Position numbers and translations under genes: made by a program | Shown: positions 1 through 7,790 of the stretch, piece by piece | Layout: every line of letters begins with the position of its first letter | Numbering within the stretch: position 1 is the stretch's first letter | The notes under the pieces: generated by a model | Seen by the model: only the letters and a program-made list of their open reading frames with translations | Database searches by the model: none | What the model was told of the DNA's origin: nothing | NCBI RefSeq assembly: GCF_023264855.1 | Contig: NZ_JAHFUW010000034.1 | Coordinates: 1-51,282 of the forward strand | DNA from: Herbiconiux sp. | Lineage (GTDB): Bacteria > Actinomycetota > Actinomycetes > Actinomycetales > Microbacteriaceae | Direction: 5' to 3' | Length of the DNA stretch: 51,282 nt

Positions 1-2088
1 CACCCGCTCGATCGGCTGATCGAGCCAGTCGAAGTAGCGGCGCTGGATCTCGTCGGCGAGCCAGCCGCCGTACGAGGTGCCCTGGGCGCCCTGCTCCACG
101 ATGAGCACGCTGTTGGTCTTGGTGATCGACTCCCCGATGGTGTCCCAGTCGATCGACGCGCGGTCGAGCCAGCGCAGGTCGATCACCTCGGCGTCGATCC
201 CGGTCTGCTCCACCGCCTCGAGCGCGTGCCGCACCATGGAGAGGTAGCTGATCACGGTCACGTCCGAGCCGGTGCGCCGCACCGCGGCCTGGCCGGGCGG
301 GATGATGTAGTCGAGGTCGCCCTCGGGCACGCGGTCGGCGGTGCCGTAGAGGTCGACGTGCTCGATCACGAGCACCGGATCCTCCAGCGCGAGCGCCGCG
401 TTCATCAGGCCGACGTAGTCGGCGGCGTTCGACGGGGCGACGATCCGCCAGCCGGGGCTGGTGGCGAAGATGCCCGCCGGGTCCATCAGGTGCTGCGAGC
501 CGTAGCCCGAGCCCATCGCCACCTTCGTGCGCAGCACGAACGGTACGGGGGTGTCGGCGCCGAACATGTGCCGCGCCTTGCCGATCTGGTTGAACACCTG
601 GTCGGCGGCCACCCACATGAAGTCGGGGTACATGAACTCCACCACGGGGCGGAACCGGCCGTCCAGTGCCAGACCCGCACCGAGACCGGTGAAGGCGTTC
701 TCGCTGATCGGGGTGCCGAGCACGCGGCCGTCGGTCAGCGCATCCGAGCCGTACTTCTTGGCCAGACCCCTGGTGGCGCCGTTCGTGCCGCCGTTCAGCC
801 GGTGCACGTCTTCGCCCATCACGACGATGCGCGGGTCTTCGGCCATCCGCCGGTCCATCACGCCGGAGACGGCGTCGACGAACTTGAGGTCGCGCCACTC
901 GCCCTCGTAGGAGGCGGGGTCGGCGACGGTCAGTTCGGCGAGCTCGCTCGCGTCGCCGCGCACGCCCACGTTGACGTAGCCGGGGTCGGGCCAGAGCGAG
1001 GGGATGATCCGGCGCTTGCCGTCGGAGTCGGGGTCGGCCTCCACGAGCTCGGCGACGGCGGCGTTCATCGCGGCCTTGGCCTGCTCGCGCACGGAGACGA
1101 CGCCGGCCTCGTCGATGAGCTTGAGCGCCATCATCTCCTTGGCCATCCGGTCCAGCGGATCGCGCGCCTTCCACTGCCCCTCTTCTTCCTTGGGGCGGTA
1201 GCCGAAGGCGCTGCCCGGGTAGGGGCCGTTCTGGTGGAAGAAGCGGTAGACCTCGGCCTCGATGATGGCGGGGCCCTCGCCCGAACGCATGCGCTCCTCG
1301 GCGGCCTTCATGGCCAGGTGCACGGCCAGCGGATCCATGCCGTCGACCCGCCAGGACGGGATGCCGAAGCCCTGCCCGCGCACCGAGAACCGGGTGTCGG
1401 CGGTGATCTCGTCCGACTTGGTGGAGACCGCGTACATGTTGTTCTCGATGAAGAACATCACCGGCAGCTTCCACGCCGCCGCGAGGTTCATCGACTCGAG
1501 CACCGAGCCGATCTGGGCGGCGCCGTCGCCGAAATAGTTGATGGTGATGTCGCTGGTGCCGGAGTGCTTCTGCGCCCAGGCGTTGCCGGCCGCCATCGGG
1601 GCGCCGCCGCCCACGATGGCGTTGGTGCCGAGCGCGCCCGCCTCGAACCACTGCAGGTGCATCGAGCCGCCGCGGCCCGAGCAGTACCCCTGCGCCAGGC
1701 CGAGGATCTCGGCCAGGGTGCGCTGCAGCACGGCCTGGATGGGCTCGGTCACGGCTTCGGCCGGGTCGATGACGCCGCCCGAGACGTGGGTGAGTGCCTT
1801 GGCGAGGAACTGGTGATGGCCGCGGTGCGAGCCGTTCACGGCATCCGCCGACGACAGCCCCACGATCGACCCGACCGCGCCGCCCTCCTGGCCGATGCTG
1901 GAGTGCGCCGGGCCGTGCACGAGGCCTTCACCGGCGAGCTCGAGCACGGTCTCCTCGAACGCCCGGATGAGGTGCAGCTCGGCGAGCATGGTGCCGAGGA
2001 GCTGCGGATCAGCGGCTTTCCAGTCGGCGGGCGTCGTCGTGAGCTCGTGCCACGGGACTCCGGTCTGCAATCGGCGCAACTTCGGCAT
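1..2088 (-). CDS. 2-oxoacid dehydrogenase E1, fused alpha and beta subunits (3' end beyond window)
   Basis: Thiamine-diphosphate-dependent E1 that would decarboxylate a 2-oxoacid (or acetoin) and pass the acyl group to a lipoyl E2. At least 696 codons are visible and the frame is still open at the left edge. The first half carries the TPP motif GDGAAQ...N (YFGDGAAQIGS, then FFIENN) of E1 alpha. The second half has E1-beta features (VVMGEDVHRLNGGTNG, PISENAFTG, then the transketolase C-terminal part with LIVEQGAQG). I chose the ATG at 2088 because GGAAGGA at 2098-2104 lies 9 bases upstream; an ATG at 2097 abuts that site and would add three residues. It is transcribed divergently from the VOC gene. 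The substrate, and whether an E2 gene follows outside the window, are unknown. Confidence 0.88.
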   Translation of the reverse strand, partial: MPKLRRLQTGVPWHELTTTPADWKAADPQLLGTMLAELHLIRAFEETVLELAGEGLVHGPAHSSIGQEGGAVGSIVGLSSADAVNGSHRGHHQFLAKALTHVSGGVIDPAEAVTEPIQAVLQRTLAEILGLAQGYCSGRGGSMHLQWFEAGALGTNAIVGGGAPMAAGNAWAQKHSGTSDITINYFGDGAAQIGSVLESMNLAAAWKLPVMFFIENNMYAVSTKSDEITADTRFSVRGQGFGIPSWRVDGMDPLAVHLAMKAAEERMRSGEGPAIIEAEVYRFFHQNGPYPGSAFGYRPKEEEGQWKARDPLDRMAKEMMALKLIDEAGVVSVREQAKAAMNAAVAELVEADPDSDGKRRIIPSLWPDPGYVNVGVRGDASELAELTVADPASYEGEWRDLKFVDAVSGVMDRRMAEDPRIVVMGEDVHRLNGGTNGATRGLAKKYGSDALTDGRVLGTPISENAFTGLGAGLALDGRFRPVVEFMYPDFMWVAADQVFNQIGKARHMFGADTPVPFVLRTKVAMGSGYGSQHLMDPAGIFATSPGWRIVAPSNAADYVGLMNAALALEDPVLVIEHVDLYGTADRVPEGDLDYIIPPGQAAVRRTGSDVTVISYLSMVRHALEAVEQTGIDAEVIDLRWLDRASIDWDTIGESITKTNSVLIVEQGAQGTSYGGWLADEIQRRYFDWLDQPIERV

Positions 2089-2139
2089 CTTCGCCATTCC
2101 TTCCGCGGGGACGCGCGGGGCGCCCAGGTCGTTGACTGA

Positions 2140-2168
2140 ACGATACGAGGGATTGAATCCAATTTCAA
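2140..2168 (-). promoter_or_regulatory. predicted promoter of the E1 gene with palindromic operator in the spacer
   Basis: On the minus strand TTGAAA (2163-2168) is followed after 17 bases by TATCGT (2140-2145). Between them lies the perfect 11-bp palindrome GGATTGAATCC (2150-2160). A 9/11 match to it, GGATACAATCG, sits at 2218-2228 on the VOC side. This is inferred from spacing and symmetry. The neighbouring GntR regulator is the obvious candidate to bind it. Confidence 0.5.
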
Positions 2169-2245
2169 CCCCGACGGCAATTCATCCTGGCTTTTTGGTC
2201 TCGCTGATCCGACAATGGATACAATCGAGCCACCAAGGAGGATGG

Positions 2246-2776
2246 ATGAGCCACGGAATCCCCGGTGCGCGCGGAGTCGACCACATCGGCTTCACCGTGC
2301 CCGATCTCGATCAGGCCGAGGAGTTCCTGGTGGGCGTTCTCGGCGCGACGCCGATCTACACCCTCGGCGCCAAGCGATCCGACGACGACTGGATGCAGAC
2401 CCACATCGGCGTGGATCCCCGCACCGCGATCACCGAGATCCGCTTCTACCGGCTCGGCAACGGCTCCAATCTCGAGGTCTTCGGCTACGACGCCGCCGGC
2501 CCGCAGGCGCCCCAGCCCCGGAACAGCGACATCGGCGGCCACCACATCGCGTTGTACGTCGACGACATGGACCTGGCCGTCGAGTACTTGCGCTCGCACG
2601 GGGTCGAGGTGATGGGCGATCCGACGGCGAGCAAGCAGGCCGCCGAGGGTCAGCGATGGGTGTATTTCCGCAGTCCCTGGGGCATGCAGTTCGAGCTGGT
2701 GAGCTTCCCCGAGGGCAAGGCCTACGAGAAGGATGCGCCGGTGCGGCTGTGGCATCCGGCCCATCCGGCAGAATGA
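2246..2776 (+). CDS. VOC-family (glyoxalase/dioxygenase-fold) protein
   Basis: A 176-residue protein of the vicinal oxygen chelate superfamily, which includes glyoxalases, extradiol dioxygenases and epimerases that use a divalent metal. Two beta-alpha-beta-beta-beta modules are visible. Module one starts with VDHIGFTVPDLDQA and contains SNLEVFGY; module two has HHIALYVDDMDLA and ends with MQFELVSF. The two His and two Glu residues in these strands match the usual metal-ligand positions. The ATG at 2246 is set by AAGGAGG at 2235-2241. The GntR gene starts 4 bases after its stop, so the two are co-transcribed. The position opposite a 2-oxoacid dehydrogenase suggests a shared pathway, but the reaction is not identifiable. 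Confidence 0.85.
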   Translation: MSHGIPGARGVDHIGFTVPDLDQAEEFLVGVLGATPIYTLGAKRSDDDWMQTHIGVDPRTAITEIRFYRLGNGSNLEVFGYDAAGPQAPQPRNSDIGGHHIALYVDDMDLAVEYLRSHGVEVMGDPTASKQAAEGQRWVYFRSPWGMQFELVSFPEGKAYEKDAPVRLWHPAHPAE

Positions 2777-2780
2777 CCCC

Positions 2781-3458
2781 GTGACCCTCGAGTTCAACAC
2801 CCACGGCGCGGCGGGCGCCCGCGTCGCCGCCGAGCTGCGCGACGCCATCCTGGCCGGCGAGTACCGGCCGGGAACCCGCATCCGGCAGGAGCACGTGGCC
2901 GAGCGGCACGGCGCGAGCCGGGTGCCGGCCCGCGAGGCCCTGCGCCTGCTGGAGGCGGAGGGCCTGGTGACGGTGGTGGCCAACACCGGCGCCTGGGTGG
3001 CGAGCCTCAATCTGCGCGAGTGCGAGGAGATCTACCAGGTGCGCGAGCGCCTCGAACCGCTGCTGCTGCGCTACAACGTGCCGCTGCTGGACGAGGCCGG
3101 CATCGACCGGCTCGAGCAGCTCGCCACCGAGATGGAGAACTCCTCCGACATCGAGGCCTTCCTGCGCCTGGACCGCGAGTTCCATCTCTCCTGCTACACC
3201 GCCGCCGACACCACCATGATCGGCGACACCGTGCTGCGGCTGTGGAACCGCACGCAGCCCTACCGCCGCGCCTACACCTCGGTGTTCCGCTCGGAGGGCG
3301 ACCGCAGCGCGCACCACGAGCACCACCTGCTGGTCTCCGCCATCCGCCGGCGCGATGCCGACGAGGCCGAACAGGTGCTCGCCCTGCACATCCGCCGCAC
3401 CCGGCTGGAGCTGGCCCGCCACCCCGAGATCTTCGACCCCGTCGCCGACGCCCACTGA
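2781..3458 (+). CDS. GntR-family regulator, FCD (FadR) subfamily
   Basis: A 225-residue transcription factor with an N-terminal winged helix (residues about 8-75, including SRVPAREALRLLEAEGLV) and a C-terminal FCD effector domain. The FCD metal-site residues are present: DREFH, the HHEHH segment and LALHIRR. FCD regulators usually bind organic acids through a metal. GTG at 2781 was chosen because it follows the VOC stop by 4 bases; a longer ATG frame from 2733 would overlap the VOC gene heavily. It probably controls the VOC gene and the divergent E1 gene through GGATTGAATCC-like sites. It converges on the LacI gene. Confidence 0.85.
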   Translation: MTLEFNTHGAAGARVAAELRDAILAGEYRPGTRIRQEHVAERHGASRVPAREALRLLEAEGLVTVVANTGAWVASLNLRECEEIYQVRERLEPLLLRYNVPLLDEAGIDRLEQLATEMENSSDIEAFLRLDREFHLSCYTAADTTMIGDTVLRLWNRTQPYRRAYTSVFRSEGDRSAHHEHHLLVSAIRRRDADEAEQVLALHIRRTRLELARHPEIFDPVADAH

Positions 3459-3501
3459 AGCGCCCGCCCCTCCCCCGCGAGGCGCTGCGGGGAGCGCACG
3501 A

Positions 3502-4521
3502 TCACGACGGAACCGGGGCGCTGCTCTCCCGCACGATCAGCCGGTGCGGCGCCACCACCTCGACCGCCTCGCGGTTCGGATCGTCGATGCGTTCGACGAT
3601 GCGCGAGACCGCCTGGGCGGCGATGAACGGGGTGTCGAGTGACACCGTGCTCAGCGACGGCCGCGAGAACCGGCCCTCCTCGATGTCGTCGATCCCGACG
3701 ATGGCGATGTCGTCGGGCACCCTCAGGCCGGTGTCGAACACGGCGCGCATCGCGCCCATCGCGAGCAGATCGGAATAGCAGAAGATCGCATCCGGAGCCT
3801 CGTCGGCGGCGAGCAGCTCGCGGGCGGCCTCGTAGCCCTCGGCGCGGCTGTAGTGCGCCGCGGGCCGGGTGAGTTCCGGCACGAAGTCGAGCCCGGAGTC
3901 GGACAGCGCCTGGCGGTAACCGGCCGAGCGCTGCTGCGGGGTGGCGTAGTCCTCGGCCGGCTGCGTGCCGAGGGCGCCGATGCGGGTGCGACCCGATTCC
4001 GCCAGGTGCCGCACCGCGTCATAGGCGGCCTGCACGTTGTCGATGGCCACGTGGTCGAACCGGCCGTCGAAGTCGTGCTCGCCGAGCAGCACCAGCGGCA
4101 TGCCGCTCTCGCTGTTCATCTCGCGCAGCTCGGCCTTGGTGACCAGAGGACTGAACAGGATGCCGTCGAAGAGCATGGTGCGGTCTCCCCCGGTCAGCAG
4201 TTCGCGCTCGCGCTGGTGGTCGTGCCCGGTCTGGTCGATCATCACCCGGTAGCCGAGCTCGCCGGCCGCGTTGATCACGTCGCGCGCGAGCTGACTGAAG
4301 TACGGCACGTCGATCTCGGGCACCACGAGGGCCAGCACCCCGGTGCGGCCGGTGCGCAGGGTGCGTGCGACGAGATTGGGGCGGTAGTCGAGCTCGTCGA
4401 TGGCCTTGAGCACGCGGGCACGCATCCGGTCGCTCACGTGCTCGTAGCCGCTCACCACGTTCGAGACGGTGCGAATCGACACGCTCGCCCGCTCGGCGAC
4501 GTCACGGAGGGTTGCCGGCAT
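3502..4521 (-). CDS. LacI-family transcriptional regulator
   Basis: A 339-residue repressor-type protein. The N-terminal helix-turn-helix and hinge cover residues about 3-55 (TLRDVAERASVSIRTVSNVV, then YRPNLVARTLR). A periplasmic-binding-protein-like sugar domain follows to the C terminus. It is divergent from a sugar ABC operon and the 119-base gap holds two copies of a LacI-type palindrome, so it most likely represses that operon and itself until a sugar is bound. The ligand is unknown; the GH2 gene in the operon suggests a galactoside, glucuronide or related glycoside. Confidence 0.92.
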   Translation of the reverse strand: MPATLRDVAERASVSIRTVSNVVSGYEHVSDRMRARVLKAIDELDYRPNLVARTLRTGRTGVLALVVPEIDVPYFSQLARDVINAAGELGYRVMIDQTGHDHQRERELLTGGDRTMLFDGILFSPLVTKAELREMNSESGMPLVLLGEHDFDGRFDHVAIDNVQAAYDAVRHLAESGRTRIGALGTQPAEDYATPQQRSAGYRQALSDSGLDFVPELTRPAAHYSRAEGYEAARELLAADEAPDAIFCYSDLLAMGAMRAVFDTGLRVPDDIAIVGIDDIEEGRFSRPSLSTVSLDTPFIAAQAVSRIVERIDDPNREAVEVVAPHRLIVRESSAPVPS

Positions 4522-4564
4522 CCTGTCGCCTCCTTCGGACTCGGTTCAGGATGCCGCCAGCATA

Positions 4565-4618
4565 GCGTTTGCATCGTGAGCAAACGCAGGCTACTGTTTT
4601 GCTTACGTTGGCAAAACG
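4565..4618. promoter_or_regulatory. two LacI-type operators overlapping the importer promoter
   Basis: Site 1 has arms GCGTTTGC (4565-4572) and GCAAACGC (4580-4587), an exact inverted repeat. Site 2 has arms GTTTTGC (4596-4602) and GCAAAAC (4611-4617). Read on opposite strands they share the core TTTGCTNACGNTG. A plausible promoter, TTGCAT (4569-4574), 17 bases, TACTGT (4592-4597), runs through both sites, so binding would block RNA polymerase. The sites are seen; the repressor assignment is inferred from the adjacent LacI gene. Confidence 0.75.
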
Positions 4619-4640
4619 CACCGTCACAAAGGAGTGTCCC

Positions 4641-6008
4641 TTGCACAAGCACCTGCCTCGAGCGGCGACCCGGGCCGCCGCGCTCGGCCTCGCCGCCGCC
4701 GTCGCCCTCGGGCTCACGGCCTGCGGCCCCGACATCGGCTCGGCCTCTCAGACCGACGCCGCCGCCGACCTGCTGCAGCTTCCCGCCGAGGAGTCACCCT
4801 CGGGCGAGATCACCATCTGGGACAGGTCGGGCGACCTGTTCGAGGTGTTCGACGAGGCCATCGCCGCCTTCAACGAGAAGTACCCCGACGTCACGGTCAA
4901 CCACGAGTCGGTCGACATCGATGCGAAACTGCAGAACACGCTGATCACGGGCACCGACGTGCCCGACGGCGTCTTCCTCGACGACGCGAAGATCGCCGGG
5001 CTGAGCGACTACCTCTGGGACCTCTCCGACGTGCTCGCCCCCTACTCGGAGGAGATCGCGCCGCAGAAACTCGACGTCAACTCGGTCGACGGCGGCATCT
5101 ACGGCGTGCCCTTCGACTCGAACCCGGGCCTGCTCTACTACAACGCCACCGCGCTCGAGGCGGCCGGCATCGATGCCACCGCCATCACCACCTACGACGA
5201 GCTGCTCGACGCGGCGCGCGCCTACAAGCAGGCGGTGCCGAGCGCGGCGCCGATCCACCTCGAGCAGTCGCCGTTCCTCAGCCAGCTGCAACTGGAGATG
5301 TACGCCAGCCAGCTCGGCACCAGCCTCGCCGATGCCGATGGGCAGCTGCGGCTCGACAGCCCCGAGTACGAGCAGATCCTGACCTACCTCGACACCGTGC
5401 AGCAGGAGGGCCTCGGCACCAGAGCCGAATACCTCGGCCCTACCGACATCGCCGAGCTCGAGAACGGCAACGAGGTGTTCTACCCCTGGGCCATCTGGTT
5501 CGACTTCGCCCCGCAGCAGCTGCTGACCCAGACCCAGGGCGACTGGCGCGCCATGTCACTGCCCGCCTGGGAGACCGGTGGCGCGCGGAGCGGCGCGATG
5601 GGCGGGTCGTCGTTCGCCATCCCGAAAGACGGCGCGAACTCCGAGCTGGCCGCCCTGTTCTACAGCTTCCTGATGTTCGACGAGTCCGGCTACAGCGCCG
5701 TCTGGGGCCCCAGCTCGGTCTACCCGACCGGACTGAACACCTCGATCCCGAGCTACCAGCCCGCCGCCGACCCGAGCGCTCCCCTCTTCGAGCCGGTGCC
5801 CGCGCTCGGCGACCAGGACCTCTGGGCCGTGGCCACCGAGGCCGGAGCCGAGATCCCGGCGAGCGTGCCGACACCCTCGTGGTGGGCCGGAGCCGTCGAC
5901 TACCTCGGCACGAACCTGCAGCGCATGCTCGACGGCGAACTCACGCCGGCCCAGGTGGTCGAGCAGTCGAGCGACGAGATCCAGACCAACCTGATCGACC
6001 GGCAGTAG
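4641..6008 (+). CDS. sugar ABC transporter substrate-binding lipoprotein
   Basis: A 455-residue extracytoplasmic binding protein of the MalE-like family 1. The N terminus is a lipoprotein signal peptide with lipobox LTAC, so it is anchored outside the membrane. Mature sequence such as GEITIWDRSGDLFEVFDEA and VPFDSNPGLLYYN is typical of the family. I chose TTG at 4641 because AAAGGAG lies at 4628-4634 with good spacing and the signal peptide starts there; an upstream ATG in frame at 4569 would place the operators inside the coding sequence. First gene of a four-gene operon with two permeases and a GH2 enzyme. No ATPase is encoded here, so a shared MsiK-type ATPase is likely. Confidence 0.9.
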   Translation: MHKHLPRAATRAAALGLAAAVALGLTACGPDIGSASQTDAAADLLQLPAEESPSGEITIWDRSGDLFEVFDEAIAAFNEKYPDVTVNHESVDIDAKLQNTLITGTDVPDGVFLDDAKIAGLSDYLWDLSDVLAPYSEEIAPQKLDVNSVDGGIYGVPFDSNPGLLYYNATALEAAGIDATAITTYDELLDAARAYKQAVPSAAPIHLEQSPFLSQLQLEMYASQLGTSLADADGQLRLDSPEYEQILTYLDTVQQEGLGTRAEYLGPTDIAELENGNEVFYPWAIWFDFAPQQLLTQTQGDWRAMSLPAWETGGARSGAMGGSSFAIPKDGANSELAALFYSFLMFDESGYSAVWGPSSVYPTGLNTSIPSYQPAADPSAPLFEPVPALGDQDLWAVATEAGAEIPASVPTPSWWAGAVDYLGTNLQRMLDGELTPAQVVEQSSDEIQTNLIDRQ

Positions 6009-6022
6009 GGGCGGGCGCAACC

Positions 6023-6901
6023 ATGACCGTGATGACCGCCGCGCGGGCCCGGCGCAGACTGGCTCCTTATCTGTTCGTGCTCCCGTTCGTCGCGGTGTTC
6101 ATCGCGTTCAGCATCTACCCGCTCATCTTCACCGCCCGCCTGAGCTTCACGAACTGGCGGGGATCGGGTGCGGCGGAGTGGGTGGGCTGGGACAACTACA
6201 CCTACCTGCTCACCAGCCCCGGCTTCTGGAACTCGCTCGCCAACTCGGGTGTGCTCTGGCTGCTGATCATCCCGGCGCAGCTGGTGATCGCCCTGATCGC
6301 CGCGGTGCTGCTCGACAACGCGAAGCTGCGCCTGCGCGGCTTCTACCGGGTGGCCTTCATCGTGCCCTTCGTCACTCCGCTCGTGGCGGTGGCGCAGATC
6401 TGGGTGGTGGTCTTCGACACGAACTACGGGGCGGTGAACGGCCTGCTCGGCCTGGTGGGGCTGCCGGACATCGGCTGGCTCACCACGAGCGAGTGGGCCA
6501 AGCCGACGCTGGCCCTCCTGTTCCTCTGGAAGACGACGGGGTTCATCATCATCATCCTGTTGTCGGGGCTGCAGTCGATCGACTCCTCGGTCTACGAGGC
6601 CGCCTCGCTCGACGGGTCGAGCCGGGTGCGCACGCTGTGGAGCATCACCGTTCCGCTGCTGCGGCGCACCATCATGTTCGCCGTCGTGCTGCAGACGCTC
6701 GCGGTGTTCCAGATGTTCGCGGAGCCCTTCGTGGTGACCCAGGGCGGACCGTACAACTCCACCACGACGGCCGGCTACTACCTCTACAACCACATCACGC
6801 GCGCCGACCTCGGCACCGGAGCCGCCAACTCCTTCCTGCTCGTGATCGTCGTCATGGCGCTGTCGCTCGTGTTCGTGCGGCTGCTGCGAGCGAAGGACTG
6901 A
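6023..6901 (+). CDS. sugar ABC transporter permease (MalF-like)
   Basis: A 292-residue integral membrane protein with about six hydrophobic segments and the EAA loop EAASLDGSSRVRTLWSITVP, which contacts the ATPase. It forms the translocation pore with the next permease. It starts 14 bases after the binding-protein stop. The first ATG (6023) was taken; a second in-frame ATG lies three codons later. No unusual features. Confidence 0.9.
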   Translation: MTVMTAARARRRLAPYLFVLPFVAVFIAFSIYPLIFTARLSFTNWRGSGAAEWVGWDNYTYLLTSPGFWNSLANSGVLWLLIIPAQLVIALIAAVLLDNAKLRLRGFYRVAFIVPFVTPLVAVAQIWVVVFDTNYGAVNGLLGLVGLPDIGWLTTSEWAKPTLALLFLWKTTGFIIIILLSGLQSIDSSVYEAASLDGSSRVRTLWSITVPLLRRTIMFAVVLQTLAVFQMFAEPFVVTQGGPYNSTTTAGYYLYNHITRADLGTGAANSFLLVIVVMALSLVFVRLLRAKD

Positions 6902-6905
6902 CCGG

Positions 6906-7784
6906 ATGACCGCACTCACCACTCCTCGCGCCAGCGGCCGGCGCAGCCGGCCGGCCATCGGCTCGCAGCTCTTCCTGGTGCTGCTCACCGTCGCGTTCCT
7001 CGCCCCCGTGGTCTGGGCGCTGCTGTCGGCCTTCAAACCGGCCAACGACATCATCCGCTCGCCGCTGCTGTTCGACCCGTCGACGTTCACGCTCGACAAC
7101 TACACGGCGATGTTCCAGGACGTGCCGATCGCCTCCGGTTTCCTCAACACCGGCATCGTGCTCGTCTTCAAGGGCGCGATCACGCTGTTCTTCGCCCCGC
7201 TGGCGGCCTTCGCCTTCGCGAAGTACTCGTTCATCGGCAAGAACCTCATCTTCGGCGCGGTACTGATCAGCCTGATGCTGCCGACCATCGTGCTGATCAT
7301 CCCGCTGCTGCTGGAGATGAAGGAGTTCGGCTGGGTGAACACCTACCAGGCGCTCATCCTGCCGGGGGCCGTCGACGCGTTCGCCATCTTCTGGATGCGG
7401 CAGGTGATCAGCGCCGTGCCCGACGAACTCCTCGACGCGGCACGGGTCGACGGCTGCAGCGAGTTCGGCATCTTCTGGCGCATCGTGCTGCCCGTCATCC
7501 GGCCGGGTCTCGCGGGGCTCGCCGTACTGACGGTCATGAACATCTACAACGACTTCGTCTGGCCGGTGGTGATCGCCTCGTCGGAGCGGATGGCGACGCT
7601 GCAGGTGGTGCTGTCGACCCTCTCCCAGAACATCACCGGCAACCGGATCGGTGCCGACTACGCGACCGTGACCGGCGAGCTGCTCGCCGCGAGCTCGGTC
7701 GCCCTCATCCCGCTGCTCGTGCTCTTCATCGCACTGCAGCGCCATTTCATCAACGGAATCCTCGCTGGAAGCGTGAAGGGCTGA
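6906..7784 (+). CDS. sugar ABC transporter permease (MalG-like)
   Basis: A 292-residue membrane protein and second half of the permease heterodimer. It has about six membrane spans and an EAA-type loop (LLDAARVDGCSEFGIFWRIV). It starts 4 bases after the upstream permease stop, indicating translational coupling. The gene order binding protein, permease, permease without an ATPase is normal for actinobacterial CUT1 sugar importers. Confidence 0.9.
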   Translation: MTALTTPRASGRRSRPAIGSQLFLVLLTVAFLAPVVWALLSAFKPANDIIRSPLLFDPSTFTLDNYTAMFQDVPIASGFLNTGIVLVFKGAITLFFAPLAAFAFAKYSFIGKNLIFGAVLISLMLPTIVLIIPLLLEMKEFGWVNTYQALILPGAVDAFAIFWMRQVISAVPDELLDAARVDGCSEFGIFWRIVLPVIRPGLAGLAVLTVMNIYNDFVWPVVIASSERMATLQVVLSTLSQNITGNRIGADYATVTGELLAASSVALIPLLVLFIALQRHFINGILAGSVKG

Positions 7785-7790
7785 ACCAGA

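Noticed and set aside
226-2139. Long open frame on the plus strand (637 codons)
   Set aside because: It is antisense to the clear E1 gene, and its translation is rich in His, Arg, Gly and Ala with no domain, as expected for GC-rich shadow frames.
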